Positions 41,769 through 51,154 of a stretch of 64,000 bases of DNA are shown here, in pieces. The stretch lies in NCBI RefSeq assembly GCF_003284725.1, contig NZ_PGTO01000002.1:248001-312000 (forward strand), read 5' to 3'. The notes below the pieces were generated by a model. That model did no database searches. It was not told the DNA's origin and saw only the letters and a list, made by a program, of their open reading frames with translations. A program made the translations under genes and the position numbers. The DNA comes from Paramagnetospirillum kuznetsovii (lineage in GTDB: Bacteria; Pseudomonadota; Alphaproteobacteria; Rhodospirillales; Magnetospirillaceae). Numbering within the stretch: position 1 is the first letter of the stretch; each line of letters begins with the position of its first letter.

Positions 41769-43658
41769 TCAGATCTCTATCTGGCTGCCCAGCTCGACCA
41801 CGCGGTTGCTGGGCAGGTGGAAGTAATCCATGGCGCTGGTGGCCATGCGCGCCAATCCGGCGAAGAGCTGATCGCGCAGACCGGGCAGCCCCTTCTTGGG
41901 CAGCGGGATCAGGGTCTCGCGCGAAACGAAATAGGACACCGACATGGGCTCGTAGAAGAAGCCGATCTGGTCGCGTCGCGCCTGGGCCAGCGCCTTGGGC
42001 AGATTGGGGGTCTCCATGAAGCCGTAGCGCACGAACAGGCGGTGGAAATTGGGAGCGAGCAACTGGTGCTCCAACCGGTTTTCCTCGGTGACGAAGGGCT
42101 TTTCCTCCACCTGGATGGTAACCAGCACCACCCGCTCGTGGATGATCTTATTGTGCTTCATGTTGTGCAACAGGGCGATGGGCACGCCCTCGGAGGTGCC
42201 GGTCAGGAATACGGCGGTGCCCGGCACGCGTGGCACCCGGTCCGACAGGCTGGCCAGGAAGTCCTCCACCGGGAAGGCGTCGGCCTTCAATTTGGCCAGC
42301 AGCCGGGCGCGGCCGTGCTTCCAGGTGGTCAGCAGGGTGAACAGCAAGCCGCCGACGATCAGTGGGAACCAGCCCCCGTCGGGAATCTTGATGGAATTGG
42401 CCAGGAAGAAGGCCAGATCCACCACCAGGAAACCGCCCACCATGATCTTGACCGTGCGGGCCTTCCACTTCCAGATCAGCAGCATCACCGTGCCCACCAG
42501 CAAGGCGTCGATCACCATGGTGCCGGTGACGGCGACGCCATAGGCGGCGGCCAGATTGCTCGACGTCTTGAAGCCGACCACCAGGATCATCACCAGGACC
42601 ATCAGCAGCCAGTTCACGAAGGGCAGATAGATCTGGCCCATCTCGTCCTTGGAGGTGTGGATGATCTCCATGCGCGGCAGCAGGCCCAATTGGATGGCCT
42701 GGCGGGTCACCGAGAAGGCGCCGGAGATCACCGCTTGGCTGGCGATGACGGTGGCCAGCGTCGCCAGGATGACCAGTGGCAAGGCCATGGCGGCGGGGGC
42801 CAGCTTGAAGAATGGATTGGCGATGGCCTCGGGATGGGCGATCAGCAGGGCGCCCTGGCCGAAATAGTTCAGGATCAGGGCGGGCAGCACGAACAGATAC
42901 CAGGCCAGCCGGATGGGAAGACGGCCGAAATGGCCCATATCGGTATACAGCGCCTCGGCGCCGGTCACGCACAGCACCACCGAGCCCAGCGCCAGGAAGG
43001 CGTGCCAGTTCTCGCGAAACAGGAAGGCGATGGCGTGATGCGGACTGAGCGCCGCCAGGACGGAAGGGGCATAGGCCATGTTCTTGACGCCCAGCACCGC
43101 CAGGGTGGTGAACCAGACCAGCATGACCGGGCCGAACAGCTTGCCCACCAGATCGGTGCCGTGGGATTGGATGGCGAACAGCACGAACAGGATGGCGATG
43201 GTCAGCGGCACCACCCATTGTTCCAGATGGGGGGCCGCGACGCCGAGGCCTTCCACCGCCGACAGCACCGAGATGGCCGGCGTGATGATGGAATCGCCAT
43301 AGAACAGGGCGGCGGCGAAGATGCCGAGCGAACTGACGATCAGGGGTAGGCGGCCGCGGCCTTCCGCCGCGTGGCTGACCAGGGCCAGCAGGGACAGCGA
43401 TCCGCCCTCGCCGCGATTGTCGGCGCGCATGATGATGATGACATATTTGAACGACACGATAATGGTGATCGCCCAGAACATCAGCGACAGGACGCCGAGT
43501 ATATTTCCCCTGTCCAGCGCCACCGCGTGGGGGCCGCTGAAGGTTTCCTTTAGGGCGTAAAGCGGGCTGGTGCCGATGTCTCCGAACACGACGCCGATGG
43601 CGGCGAGCATCAGAGCGGGCACGTTCCGGGAGTGTCCCTCGCCCGGTTGGGCCGTCAT
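41769..43658 (-). CDS. kup: KUP-family potassium transporter, copy 1
   Basis: A 629-residue Kup symporter with GVVFGDIGTSPLYALKETF at its start, MRADNRGEGG after helix 3 and FGPVMLVWFTTLAVLG in the core. Topology and length match its tandem neighbour. It is the promoter-proximal gene of the pair. K+ import at low external potassium or low pH is the expected role. No sign of decay was seen in either copy, so both probably function, perhaps with different affinity. Confidence 0.94.
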   Translation of the reverse strand: MTAQPGEGHSRNVPALMLAAIGVVFGDIGTSPLYALKETFSGPHAVALDRGNILGVLSLMFWAITIIVSFKYVIIIMRADNRGEGGSLSLLALVSHAAEGRGRLPLIVSSLGIFAAALFYGDSIITPAISVLSAVEGLGVAAPHLEQWVVPLTIAILFVLFAIQSHGTDLVGKLFGPVMLVWFTTLAVLGVKNMAYAPSVLAALSPHHAIAFLFRENWHAFLALGSVVLCVTGAEALYTDMGHFGRLPIRLAWYLFVLPALILNYFGQGALLIAHPEAIANPFFKLAPAAMALPLVILATLATVIASQAVISGAFSVTRQAIQLGLLPRMEIIHTSKDEMGQIYLPFVNWLLMVLVMILVVGFKTSSNLAAAYGVAVTGTMVIDALLVGTVMLLIWKWKARTVKIMVGGFLVVDLAFFLANSIKIPDGGWFPLIVGGLLFTLLTTWKHGRARLLAKLKADAFPVEDFLASLSDRVPRVPGTAVFLTGTSEGVPIALLHNMKHNKIIHERVVLVTIQVEEKPFVTEENRLEHQLLAPNFHRLFVRYGFMETPNLPKALAQARRDQIGFFYEPMSVSYFVSRETLIPLPKKGLPGLRDQLFAGLARMATSAMDYFHLPSNRVVELGSQIEI

Positions 43659-43712
43659 ATCAGGTGTCCCCTGCAGTAACAGCGCACATGGCTACCCGGA
43701 ATGGATCAGGAG

Positions 43713-44471
43713 TCAAGCGTCCTGACGATGCAGCAATTCCTCGACAAAGGCTGGAACCAGCTCGGACGCCCGCCCCAGGCGGCTTTCGTGGAAGAGGCTG
43801 GCGCCTTCCGAGGGCTCCAGATTCAGCTCCACCGTATGGGCGAGACCGCGCTTGCGCACCCCCGCCACGAAACCGGCGGCCGGATAGACATGACCCGAGG
43901 TGCCGATGGAGACGAACAGGGCGCAGGCTTCCAGCGCCTCGAAGATACGCTCCATCTCCAGCGGCATTTCGCCGAACCAGACCACATGGGGGCGCAGCAT
44001 GCCGGGGCGGCCGCAATCGGGGCAGGCGTGGTCGAGGCCAAGGTCGTCGGTCCAAGGGAATGGCTCGGCGCAACGGCGGCAGCGGATCTTCAGCAATTCA
44101 CCGTGCATGTGGATCAGGTTGGTCGATCCGGCACGCTCGTGCAGGTCGTCGATGTTCTGGGTGACCACCAGCACCGGCGCGCCCCACTCGCGTTCCAGCC
44201 GCGCCAGCGCCGCATGGGCGGAATTGGGATGGATGCCGTCCTCGGCCAGGCTGCGCCGCCTTGCATTATAGAAGGCGTGGACCCTGGCGGGGTCGCGGGC
44301 GAAGCCTTCCGGGGTGGCGACATCCTCCAGGCGCACCTTGCTCCAGATACCGTCCTTGTCGCGAAAGGTATCCAGGCCGGATTCCTTGGAAATTCCGGCG
44401 CCGGTGAGCACGACGATGGGGCCGTTCCTGTCAATCTGGGGCATTTGGCTTCCGTCGATGGCGATTGTCAC
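43713..44471 (-). CDS. cobB: NAD-dependent protein deacylase (sirtuin)
   Basis: A 252-residue class III sirtuin. It has GAGISKESGLDTFRD, the NAD-site TQNIDDLHERAG, the catalytic His in HMHGEL and a zinc knuckle of two CxxC pairs (IRCRRCAEP, HACPDCGRP). The AFYNARRR segment supplies the Tyr and Arg known to favour succinyl or malonyl lysines in CobB and SIRT5-like enzymes, so desuccinylation is likely. A shorter start at residue 10 is possible. It is not clearly in an operon. Confidence 0.93.
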   Translation of the reverse strand: MTIAIDGSQMPQIDRNGPIVVLTGAGISKESGLDTFRDKDGIWSKVRLEDVATPEGFARDPARVHAFYNARRRSLAEDGIHPNSAHAALARLEREWGAPVLVVTQNIDDLHERAGSTNLIHMHGELLKIRCRRCAEPFPWTDDLGLDHACPDCGRPGMLRPHVVWFGEMPLEMERIFEALEACALFVSIGTSGHVYPAAGFVAGVRKRGLAHTVELNLEPSEGASLFHESRLGRASELVPAFVEELLHRQDA

Positions 44472-44559
44472 ATCTGGAGTCTTCCCGTCCGCGCCGAATC
44501 AGTCAATGATCTGGAACAAGTCATAGAGCTCCGCCAATGGGGCCGTCAGGGAGGTCATC

Positions 44560-44754
44560 ATGTCCAATTCAACGCGATCCCCCCAGGGGATAAGCGCGGC
44601 CGAGCCCAAGCCGAAGACGTGGCTGGCCCGCGCCTTCGGCCTGAACGAACCCGTTCTGATCCAGGCGCCGCCCCAACCGGCGCGCGGCTTTGATTTCACC
44701 GCCATGCACCGGTCCCTGACAAGCCTGGAACGCAAGGGCTCGGTCGGCGAATAG
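44560..44754 (+). CDS. small hypothetical protein
   Basis: A 64-residue ORF with a strong AGGGAGG ribosome binding site six bases before the ATG. It is basic and Pro/Ala rich (KPKTWLARAFGLNEPVLIQA), with no signal, membrane helix or known domain. It lies 39 bases before the phosphatase start at 44794 and reads in the same direction, so it may be the leader gene of that unit. Confidence 0.5.
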   Translation: MSNSTRSPQGISAAEPKPKTWLARAFGLNEPVLIQAPPQPARGFDFTAMHRSLTSLERKGSVGE

Positions 44755-44793
44755 GACTTGCGGCGGCCTCTTCAATCCGAGAGGATGCCCGCC

Positions 44794-45267
44794 ATGGTCA
44801 AGGTTCTGTTCGTCTGCACCGGCAATATCTGTCGCTCGCCCACCGCCCACGGGGTGTTTCGCGCCCTGGTGGCGCGCGAGGGCCTTGGCGCGGCGATCCA
44901 GGTGGATTCGGCGGGAACCCATGCCTATCACGTGGGCGAGCCGCCCGATCGCCGTTCCATGGAGGCGGCCAAGCGACGCGGCGTCGACCTCTCCGATCTG
45001 CGGGCGCGCCAGGTGGTCAAGGCCGATTACGACCGGTTCGATCTGTTGTTGGCCATGGATCGCGGCCATTTCGGGCTGCTTCTCGGCAAGTGCCCGCCGG
45101 TGCGCCAGGATGCCCTGGCCCTGTTCCTGTCCTTCGCGCCGCAGCTGAACATTCTCGATGTTCCCGATCCCTATTACGGCCCCGGCGACGGTTTCGAACG
45201 GGTGCTGGACATGATCGAGGCCGGATCGGTCGGCCTGTTGCAGCATATCCGCGAGACCTTGTTGTAG
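44794..45267 (+). CDS. low-molecular-weight protein tyrosine phosphatase
   Basis: A 157-residue phosphatase. The P-loop VCTGNICRSP lies at the N-terminus and the general-acid Asp is in the DPYYG motif near residue 125. The start at 44794 places a GAGAGG site nine bases upstream and gives the usual MVKVLFVCTGN opening. An ATG at 44785 has no proper spacing. Such enzymes dephosphorylate tyrosine kinases of exopolysaccharide systems or other proteins, but no kinase gene is nearby. It is followed 10 bases later by the DUF58 gene. Confidence 0.92.
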   Translation: MVKVLFVCTGNICRSPTAHGVFRALVAREGLGAAIQVDSAGTHAYHVGEPPDRRSMEAAKRRGVDLSDLRARQVVKADYDRFDLLLAMDRGHFGLLLGKCPPVRQDALALFLSFAPQLNILDVPDPYYGPGDGFERVLDMIEAGSVGLLQHIRETLL

Positions 45268-45277
45268 GGCATCGCCC

Positions 45278-46126
45278 ATGCCGACCATCACAAGCTTTCG
45301 TGCCCAGGAACTGGCGGCCCGCCTGCCGCCCCTGCTGGTCGCGGCCCGCCGGGTGGCGGCGACGGTGGCCCAAGGCGCCCATGGCCGCCGCCGGGCGGGG
45401 CCGGGGGAAATCTTCTGGCAGTTCCGCCGCTCCCATCCCGGCGACGCGGCAAGTGCCATAGACTGGCGCCAGTCGGCGCGTTCCGATCATCTGTTCCTGC
45501 GCGAAAGCGAATGGGCGGCGGCGCAGACGGTCTGGCTGTGGCGTGATTCATCGGCGTCCATGGACTGGCGCTCGACACCGGAGCTTACCACCAAGGGCGA
45601 GCGGGCCGATCTGCTGATGCTGGCACTGGCGGAATTGCTGCTGCGGGCGGGCGAGCGGGTGGCGCTGCTCCATGGCGGTTTGGCGCCGACCACAGGGCGC
45701 GGCGCGCTGGAGCGGTTGGCCGAGGCCATGGAACGGGGCTGCGGCGATATCGGTGGTCGGTCGCTGCCCCACCATGTTCCGGTGGTGCTGATGGGCGACT
45801 TCCTGGCGCCGCTGGATGACATCGCCGGGCAAATCCGTCGGGCTGGCGGTCAGGGCCATATGGTGCAAATTCTCGATCCCGCCGAGGAAAGCCTGCCCTA
45901 TGACGGGCGTGTCCGTTTTGAAGGGGTGGAGGGCGAGGGGCAATTGCTGGTCCGGCGGGCCGAGGCGCTGCGCGCCGCCTATGCAGAGCGTCTGGCGGCC
46001 CATCGCGACGGCTTGGCCGCCCTGGCGCGGGCCAGCGGTTGGAGCTTGGCCACCCATCGCACCGATCATTCGGCCGGTCCTGCCCTGCTGGCGCTCTACG
46101 TCCGCATGGCGGAGGGCGCGGCGTGA
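45278..46126 (+). CDS. DUF58 (MoxR-associated) protein
   Basis: A 282-residue DUF58 protein with the family centre SHPGDAASAIDWRQSARSDH, preceded by GRRRAGPGEIFWQFR and followed by a von Willebrand-like strand pattern (VWLWRDSSASMDW). Such proteins usually work with MoxR AAA+ ATPases in envelope or complex assembly. No MoxR gene lies in the window upstream, which is unusual. The next gene starts at a GTG overlapping its stop (GTGA), so DUF58 and the BatA/DUF4159 protein are coupled. Confidence 0.85.
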   Translation: MPTITSFRAQELAARLPPLLVAARRVAATVAQGAHGRRRAGPGEIFWQFRRSHPGDAASAIDWRQSARSDHLFLRESEWAAAQTVWLWRDSSASMDWRSTPELTTKGERADLLMLALAELLLRAGERVALLHGGLAPTTGRGALERLAEAMERGCGDIGGRSLPHHVPVVLMGDFLAPLDDIAGQIRRAGGQGHMVQILDPAEESLPYDGRVRFEGVEGEGQLLVRRAEALRAAYAERLAAHRDGLAALARASGWSLATHRTDHSAGPALLALYVRMAEGAA

Positions 46127-48831
46127 GCTTTCTGCCCGGCCTGGCCTTTTCCGCGCCTTGGGCGCTGCTGCTGCTGGCCTTGCTGCCGCTGCTGTGGCGA
46201 TTGCTGAAGGTGACGCCGCCCGCGCCGCGTCTGGTGCGCTTTCCCGCCATCCGCCTGCTGTTCGGCCTGAAGGAACGCGACGAGACGGCGGAGACGACGC
46301 CGCCCTGGCTGCTGCTGCTGCGCCTCGCGCTGGCCTTCACCCTGGTGCTGGCGGCGGCGCGGCCGGTGTTCAGTCCCCATCACGGCATGGGCAATACCTC
46401 CGGCCCCCTGCTGGTGGTGGTCGATGACGGTTGGGCCGCCGCCCGCGACTGGCCTGCGCGGCGGGCATTCCTCGACCGGCTGCTGGAGCAGGCGGGGCGG
46501 CAGGGCCGCCCGGTGCTGCTGCTGGGCACGGCGCCGCCCGCCCATGGCGGGCCGGTGGCCCTTGGTCGCATGATGAGTGCGGCCGAAGCGCGTCCCGAAT
46601 TGGGCGGCCTGGAGCCCAAGCCCTGGGCCACCGACCGCCGTGCCGCCCTGGCCGCCTTGCAGGCCCTTGCCCCGATTTCCCCGGGGCGCACCGTCTGGCT
46701 GGCCGACGGATTGGACGGAGACGGCGCGGCGGATTTTGCGCGGGCCTTGCAGTCCCTGGGCGGCGGGCTCGAACTGGTTGGCGGGCGAAGCGGCCGTCAA
46801 TTGCTGCCGCCCGCCGAGGACGGCGCCGCCGACCGGCTGACCATGGTGATGCGGCGAGTGCCGAGCGCGCTGCCCGAGCGGTTGGTGGTGCGCGGCCTCG
46901 ATGCCTCGGGAACCGTGCTGGCCCGCGAGGAGGTGGAGGTCGATCCCCGCCAGACCGAGGCGAGTATCGCGCTGTCCCTGCCGGTGGAGTTGCGCAATCG
47001 GTTGGTCCGCCTGGATCTGGACGGCGAGCGAGGGGCGGGCGCCACGGTCTTGCTGGATGAAAGGTGGCGACGGCGCCGGGTGGGGCTGGTCGCTGGCGGT
47101 GCCAGCGCCGGTGCGCCGTTGCTGGATCGCCTCTATTATATCGAACGCGCCCTGGCGCCCTATGCCGAGGTGCGGCGGGGCGATCTGGCCGACCTGCTGG
47201 GCGAGACCGGCCCCGACATGCTGATCATGGCCGATCTGCCGCTGACTCCGGGCGCTCTGACCGACCGGTTGATCGGCCGGGTGGAAGCGGGCGGGGTGCT
47301 GCTGCGCTTCGCCGGTCCCTTGCTGGCCCAGGCGGTTGGCCAATCGGGCGAGAAAGGCGATCCGCTGCTGCCGGTCCGCCTGCGTGACGGCGGCCGCGCC
47401 ATGGGCGGCGCCATGTCGTGGACCACGCCCATGGCGGTGGCGCCCTTCCCCGAGGGCAGCCCCTTCCACGGGCTTGCCGTGGCCACCGAGGTGGAGGTCA
47501 AGGCCCAGGTGCTGGCCGAGCCTTCGTTGGACTTGGCCGCCCATAGCTGGGCCTTGCTGGCCGACGGCACGCCGCTGGTCACCGCCGCTCGCCGGGGCAA
47601 GGGCTGGGTGGTGCTGATCCATACCGGCGCCAATGCCGAATGGAGCAATCTGCCGCTGTCGGGGTTGTTCGTGCAGATGTTGCGTCGGGTGGCCGCGTTG
47701 TCGCGCTCGGGGGGGCTGGCGCCGTCCCAGGGCGCCTTGCCGCCCATGGAGCTGCTGGACGGATTCGGCCGCCTCGGCCCGGCGACGGGGATCGCCGCCG
47801 CCCTGACCGAGGGGGCCGAGGTCACCGTTCCCGGTCCACGCCATCCGCCCGGCTATTACGGTGCGGGCGAAGGCCGGGTCGCTTTCAACCTGGCTCCCCG
47901 CCTGGGTTCGCCGCGTCCGCTGGCGGTGCCGCCGGGGGCGCGGATCAGCGGGCTGGAGGCGGCGGCGGTCGAATTGGACCTGGGACCGGCCCTGCTGGTG
48001 CTTGCCCTGCTTCTGGCCATGGCCGACGGGTTGGCCAGTCTGTGGCTGCAGGGCGGCCTGCGCCGCCTCGCGCCGCTGCTGGTCCTGCTGGCCGCCCTGC
48101 CCGCCGAGGCGGCCGAAAGCTTCGCCCTGGAGGCGGGGCAAGCGACCCGGCTGGCCTGCATCAAGACCTTCGATGCCGCCATGGACCGCGATTGCCTGGC
48201 GGGGCTGAAGGGCCTGTCCGCGGTTCTCGCCACCCGCTCCACCGCCAATCTGGCCGAGCCCATGGCGGTGGACCTGGAACGCGATCCGGTGGTGTTCTTT
48301 CCGCTGCTCTATTGGCGGATCACGCCCAACCAGCGGGGTCTGTCCTTCGCCGCCGCCGACAAGCTGAACGCCTATATGGCGCGCGGCGGGCTGATCGTGT
48401 TCGATACCGGCGACGAGGGCCAGCCGGGGGCGGGACCGGATACCGCCGAGCTGAACCGGCTGCGGGTGCTGGTCCAGGGATTGGCGCTGCCGCCCCTGGT
48501 GCCGCTGGCCGCCGACCATGTGCTGAACCGCGCCTTCTATCTGCTGAAGGAGGTTCCCGGCCGCTGGGACGGCGCCACCGTCTGGGTCGAGCAGACCGGC
48601 CGCGATTCCAATGACGGCGTGTCGCCGGTCCTGCTGGGCGGCAACGACTGGGTGGGAGCCTGGGCGGTGGACGAGCGCGGCAAGCCGCTACACGCGGTGA
48701 CGCCCGGCGGCGAGCGCCAGCGCGAGATGGCCTATCGCTTCGGGGTCAATCTGGTGATGTACGCCCTGACCGGCAATTACAAGGCCGATCAGGTCCATTT
48801 GCCCGCCATCCTGGAAAGGCTGGGGCGATGA
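46123..48831 (+). CDS. BatA-like/DUF4159 membrane protein
   Basis: A 902-residue protein starting at GTG. Two N-terminal membrane segments (about residues 8-25 and 60-80) belong to the BatA aerotolerance-type domain (PAPRLVRFPAIRLL, ETTPPWLLLLRLALA). A long periplasmic middle follows, with further membrane segments near residues 620-665. The C-terminal DUF4159 domain (from about residue 670) has the ACIKTFDAAMDRDCLAGLKG and GLIVFDTGDEG stretches. It is the central member of a MoxR-type cluster. Its exact role is unknown. Confidence 0.83.
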   Translation: MSFLPGLAFSAPWALLLLALLPLLWRLLKVTPPAPRLVRFPAIRLLFGLKERDETAETTPPWLLLLRLALAFTLVLAAARPVFSPHHGMGNTSGPLLVVVDDGWAAARDWPARRAFLDRLLEQAGRQGRPVLLLGTAPPAHGGPVALGRMMSAAEARPELGGLEPKPWATDRRAALAALQALAPISPGRTVWLADGLDGDGAADFARALQSLGGGLELVGGRSGRQLLPPAEDGAADRLTMVMRRVPSALPERLVVRGLDASGTVLAREEVEVDPRQTEASIALSLPVELRNRLVRLDLDGERGAGATVLLDERWRRRRVGLVAGGASAGAPLLDRLYYIERALAPYAEVRRGDLADLLGETGPDMLIMADLPLTPGALTDRLIGRVEAGGVLLRFAGPLLAQAVGQSGEKGDPLLPVRLRDGGRAMGGAMSWTTPMAVAPFPEGSPFHGLAVATEVEVKAQVLAEPSLDLAAHSWALLADGTPLVTAARRGKGWVVLIHTGANAEWSNLPLSGLFVQMLRRVAALSRSGGLAPSQGALPPMELLDGFGRLGPATGIAAALTEGAEVTVPGPRHPPGYYGAGEGRVAFNLAPRLGSPRPLAVPPGARISGLEAAAVELDLGPALLVLALLLAMADGLASLWLQGGLRRLAPLLVLLAALPAEAAESFALEAGQATRLACIKTFDAAMDRDCLAGLKGLSAVLATRSTANLAEPMAVDLERDPVVFFPLLYWRITPNQRGLSFAAADKLNAYMARGGLIVFDTGDEGQPGAGPDTAELNRLRVLVQGLALPPLVPLAADHVLNRAFYLLKEVPGRWDGATVWVEQTGRDSNDGVSPVLLGGNDWVGAWAVDERGKPLHAVTPGGERQREMAYRFGVNLVMYALTGNYKADQVHLPAILERLGR

Positions 48832-48839
48832 GCGAGCCA

Positions 48840-48911
48840 CCCGCGGGCAGGATGCCCGCGCTCCCCATAGAGCCCCCCTGTTGGAAGCGCGGCCGTCCCG
48901 GCCGCCCTTCC
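48840..48911. repeat. GC palindrome pair between DUF4159 and membrane-protein genes
   Basis: The 109-bp gap contains two hairpins, CGCGGGCAGGATGCCCGCG and GCGGCCGTCCCGGCCGC, of the dispersed family also seen at 28211-28236 and 59205-59246. They separate two genes that otherwise look like one operon. Confidence 0.6.
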
Positions 48912-48940
48912 CTTGATGACGTCAAGCATCGGCCGCAATC

Positions 48941-51001
48941 ATGAATGCCGTTCAGACCATCGCCTTCGCCCCCCTGATCCCCTGGCCGTGGCTGATGGGA
49001 TTGGCAATGGCCGCCCTGGCGGCGGCGGGATTGGGCATCGCGCGCGGGACTCGGGGCGGCTGGCCGCGGCTGCTGGTGGCGGTGGTGCTGGTGGCGATCT
49101 TGTCCAATCCCCGCATGGTCAGCGAACAGCGGGTGGGGCTGCCCGATGTGGCGCTGGTGGTGGTGGACCAGACCCTGTCCCAGACCATCGGCGAGCGCCC
49201 CGCCCAGACCGAGGCGGCCCTGAAGGAGGTTCAGGCGCGGCTGGCGCGGTTGCCCAATCTGGACGTGCGGGTGGAACGGGTGACCAATCCGCCCGGCACC
49301 GACGAGGGAACCCGGCTGTTCGCGGCGGTCGAGCGCGCCCTGGCCGATCTGCCGCGTCGCCGTCTGGCCGGGGTGGTGATGATCACCGACGGCCGCGTCC
49401 ACGACGTTCCCGACGATTTGGGGCGCTCGCTGGGGGCGCCGGTTCATGTCCTGCTGACCGGCGCGCCGGGCGAGCGCGACCGGCGGCTGGTGCCCGGCCG
49501 CAATCCCGGATTCGGGCTGGTGGGGCGCAACGCCACCTTTGGCTTTCGGGTCGAGGACGTGGGGGGAACCGGTGACGCCGTGGTCGCGGTGCGCTTGGAC
49601 GGCCAGCCCTATGCGGCGCTGACGGTGCCGCTCAACCGCGACGCCACCTTGGAGATCCCCGTCAATCACGCCGGGCAGAACGTGGTGGAACTGGAGGTCG
49701 AGCCCGGCCCCGGCGAACTGTCCTTGCTCAACAACCGCGCCGCCCTGTCCATCTCGGGGGTGCGCGACCGGCTGAAAGTGCTGCTGATCTCGGGTGAGCC
49801 CCATGCGGGCGAGCGTACCTGGCGCAATCTGCTGAAGGCTGATCCGGCGGTGGATCTGGTTCACTTCACCATCTTGCGGCCGCCGGAAAAGGACGACCGC
49901 ACCCCCATTCGCGAATTGTCGCTGATCACCTTTCCGGTGCGCGAGCTGTTCGAGGAAAAGCTCACCGACTTCGACCTGATCGTCTTCGACCGCTACCGGC
50001 GCCGGAGCGTGTTGTCGTCGGGCTATTACCGCAATTTGGCCGACTATGTCCGGCGTGGCGGCGCTCTGCTGGTTGCCGTGGGGCCGGAATTCGCCGAGCC
50101 GGGCGGCATCGCCGAATCCGCCCTGGCCGATGTGCTGCCCGGCCTTCCCACCGGCAGCCAGATCAATCGGTCCTTCCGCCCCACCCTCACCGAACTCGGC
50201 AAGCGCCATCCCGTCACCGCCGGTCTGCCTGGCAGCCGCGAGGGCGAGCCCGCCTGGGGCGGCTGGATGCGCCAGATCGAGGTGCGGCCCGGTCGGGGGC
50301 AGGCCGTCATGGCGGGGATCGACGGCAAGCCGCTGGTGCTGCTGGACCGGGTGGGCGACGGCCGTGTCGCCATGGTGCTGTCCGACACCATCTGGCTGTG
50401 GGCACGCGGCTGGGAGGGCGGCGGCCCCCATGGCGAGCTGCTGCGCCGCCTCGCCCACTGGCTGATGAAGGAACCCGAACTGGAAGAGCGCTCGCTGCGG
50501 GCCGAGATCGCGGCGGGAAGCCTTGCCGTCACCCGCCGCAGCCTGGAGTCCGGCAGCGTCGAGGTAACGGTGACCGCCCCCGATGGCACTCGTCAGCCCC
50601 TGACGCTGGTCGATCAATCGGATGGAAGCGCGCTCGGACGCCTCGCCATCGGCCAGTCCGGGTTGTGGCGGGTGGAAGACGGCACGGGACAGACGGCGCT
50701 GGCCGCCCTGGGCACGCCGTCGCCGGTGGAATATTCGGAACTGACCGCCAGTTCGGAACGGCTGGCTCCGGTGGCGGCCGCCACCAAGGGGGGCGTGGCC
50801 TGGCTTGCCCAGGGAATGCCGGACATTCGACGGGTGGCGACCGGCGCCACCGCCGCCGGTCGCGGCTGGATCGGGCTGTTGGAGCGCGGCGACCATGTGG
50901 TCGAAGGCGTTCGCGAGGTCTCGCTGATGCCCGCCCTGGCCTTGCTGCTGCTGGGTTTAGGCGGTCTGCTGGCCGCCTGGCGCAGGGAGGGGCGGAGGTG
51001 A
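48941..51001 (+). CDS. large membrane protein of the DUF58/DUF4159 cluster
   Basis: A 686-residue protein with two N-terminal membrane segments (about residues 15-35 and 42-58) and one near the C-terminus (about 660-680). In between is a long periplasmic part with a glutamine-amidotransferase-like core (LKVLLISGEPHAGERTWRN, DLIVFDRYRRRSVL, RRGGALLVAVGPEF) lacking an obvious catalytic Cys. This arrangement is typical of the last gene in MoxR-DUF58-DUF4159 loci. The function is unknown. A role in envelope assembly is inferred from the family context. Confidence 0.78.
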   Translation: MNAVQTIAFAPLIPWPWLMGLAMAALAAAGLGIARGTRGGWPRLLVAVVLVAILSNPRMVSEQRVGLPDVALVVVDQTLSQTIGERPAQTEAALKEVQARLARLPNLDVRVERVTNPPGTDEGTRLFAAVERALADLPRRRLAGVVMITDGRVHDVPDDLGRSLGAPVHVLLTGAPGERDRRLVPGRNPGFGLVGRNATFGFRVEDVGGTGDAVVAVRLDGQPYAALTVPLNRDATLEIPVNHAGQNVVELEVEPGPGELSLLNNRAALSISGVRDRLKVLLISGEPHAGERTWRNLLKADPAVDLVHFTILRPPEKDDRTPIRELSLITFPVRELFEEKLTDFDLIVFDRYRRRSVLSSGYYRNLADYVRRGGALLVAVGPEFAEPGGIAESALADVLPGLPTGSQINRSFRPTLTELGKRHPVTAGLPGSREGEPAWGGWMRQIEVRPGRGQAVMAGIDGKPLVLLDRVGDGRVAMVLSDTIWLWARGWEGGGPHGELLRRLAHWLMKEPELEERSLRAEIAAGSLAVTRRSLESGSVEVTVTAPDGTRQPLTLVDQSDGSALGRLAIGQSGLWRVEDGTGQTALAALGTPSPVEYSELTASSERLAPVAAATKGGVAWLAQGMPDIRRVATGATAAGRGWIGLLERGDHVVEGVREVSLMPALALLLLGLGGLLAAWRREGRR

Positions 51002-51042
51002 AAACTTCCTGACATGCGGCGATTCGATTTGGAATATCGGAA

Positions 51043-51071
51043 TTGCTGATGTAAGGAGTTCTTACCTATAG
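51043..51071 (+). promoter_or_regulatory. candidate promoter of the M23-bactofilin unit with internal palindrome
   Basis: TTGCTG and CTATAG are 17 bp apart. The spacer is exactly GTAAGGAGTTCTTAC (51051-51065) plus two bases, a perfect palindrome around GAGTT. It lies 84 bp before the GTG start of the M23 gene. The -10 match is weak. Confidence 0.35.
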
Positions 51072-51154
51072 GTTAACGCGTCCCCTTCTGGATACACTGT
51101 CGGCACCCAAGGCATCGGGCTGGCTTATCCGAAACGGAGGGGGGACGGAGGACA

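Noticed and set aside
39743-42019. 758-residue open frame opposite kup
   Set aside because: His/Gln-rich antisense translation without any motif.
46096-48519. 807-residue open frame opposite the DUF4159 gene
   Set aside because: Antisense Gln/Arg-rich low-complexity translation. The plus-strand gene has recognisable domains and coupled starts.
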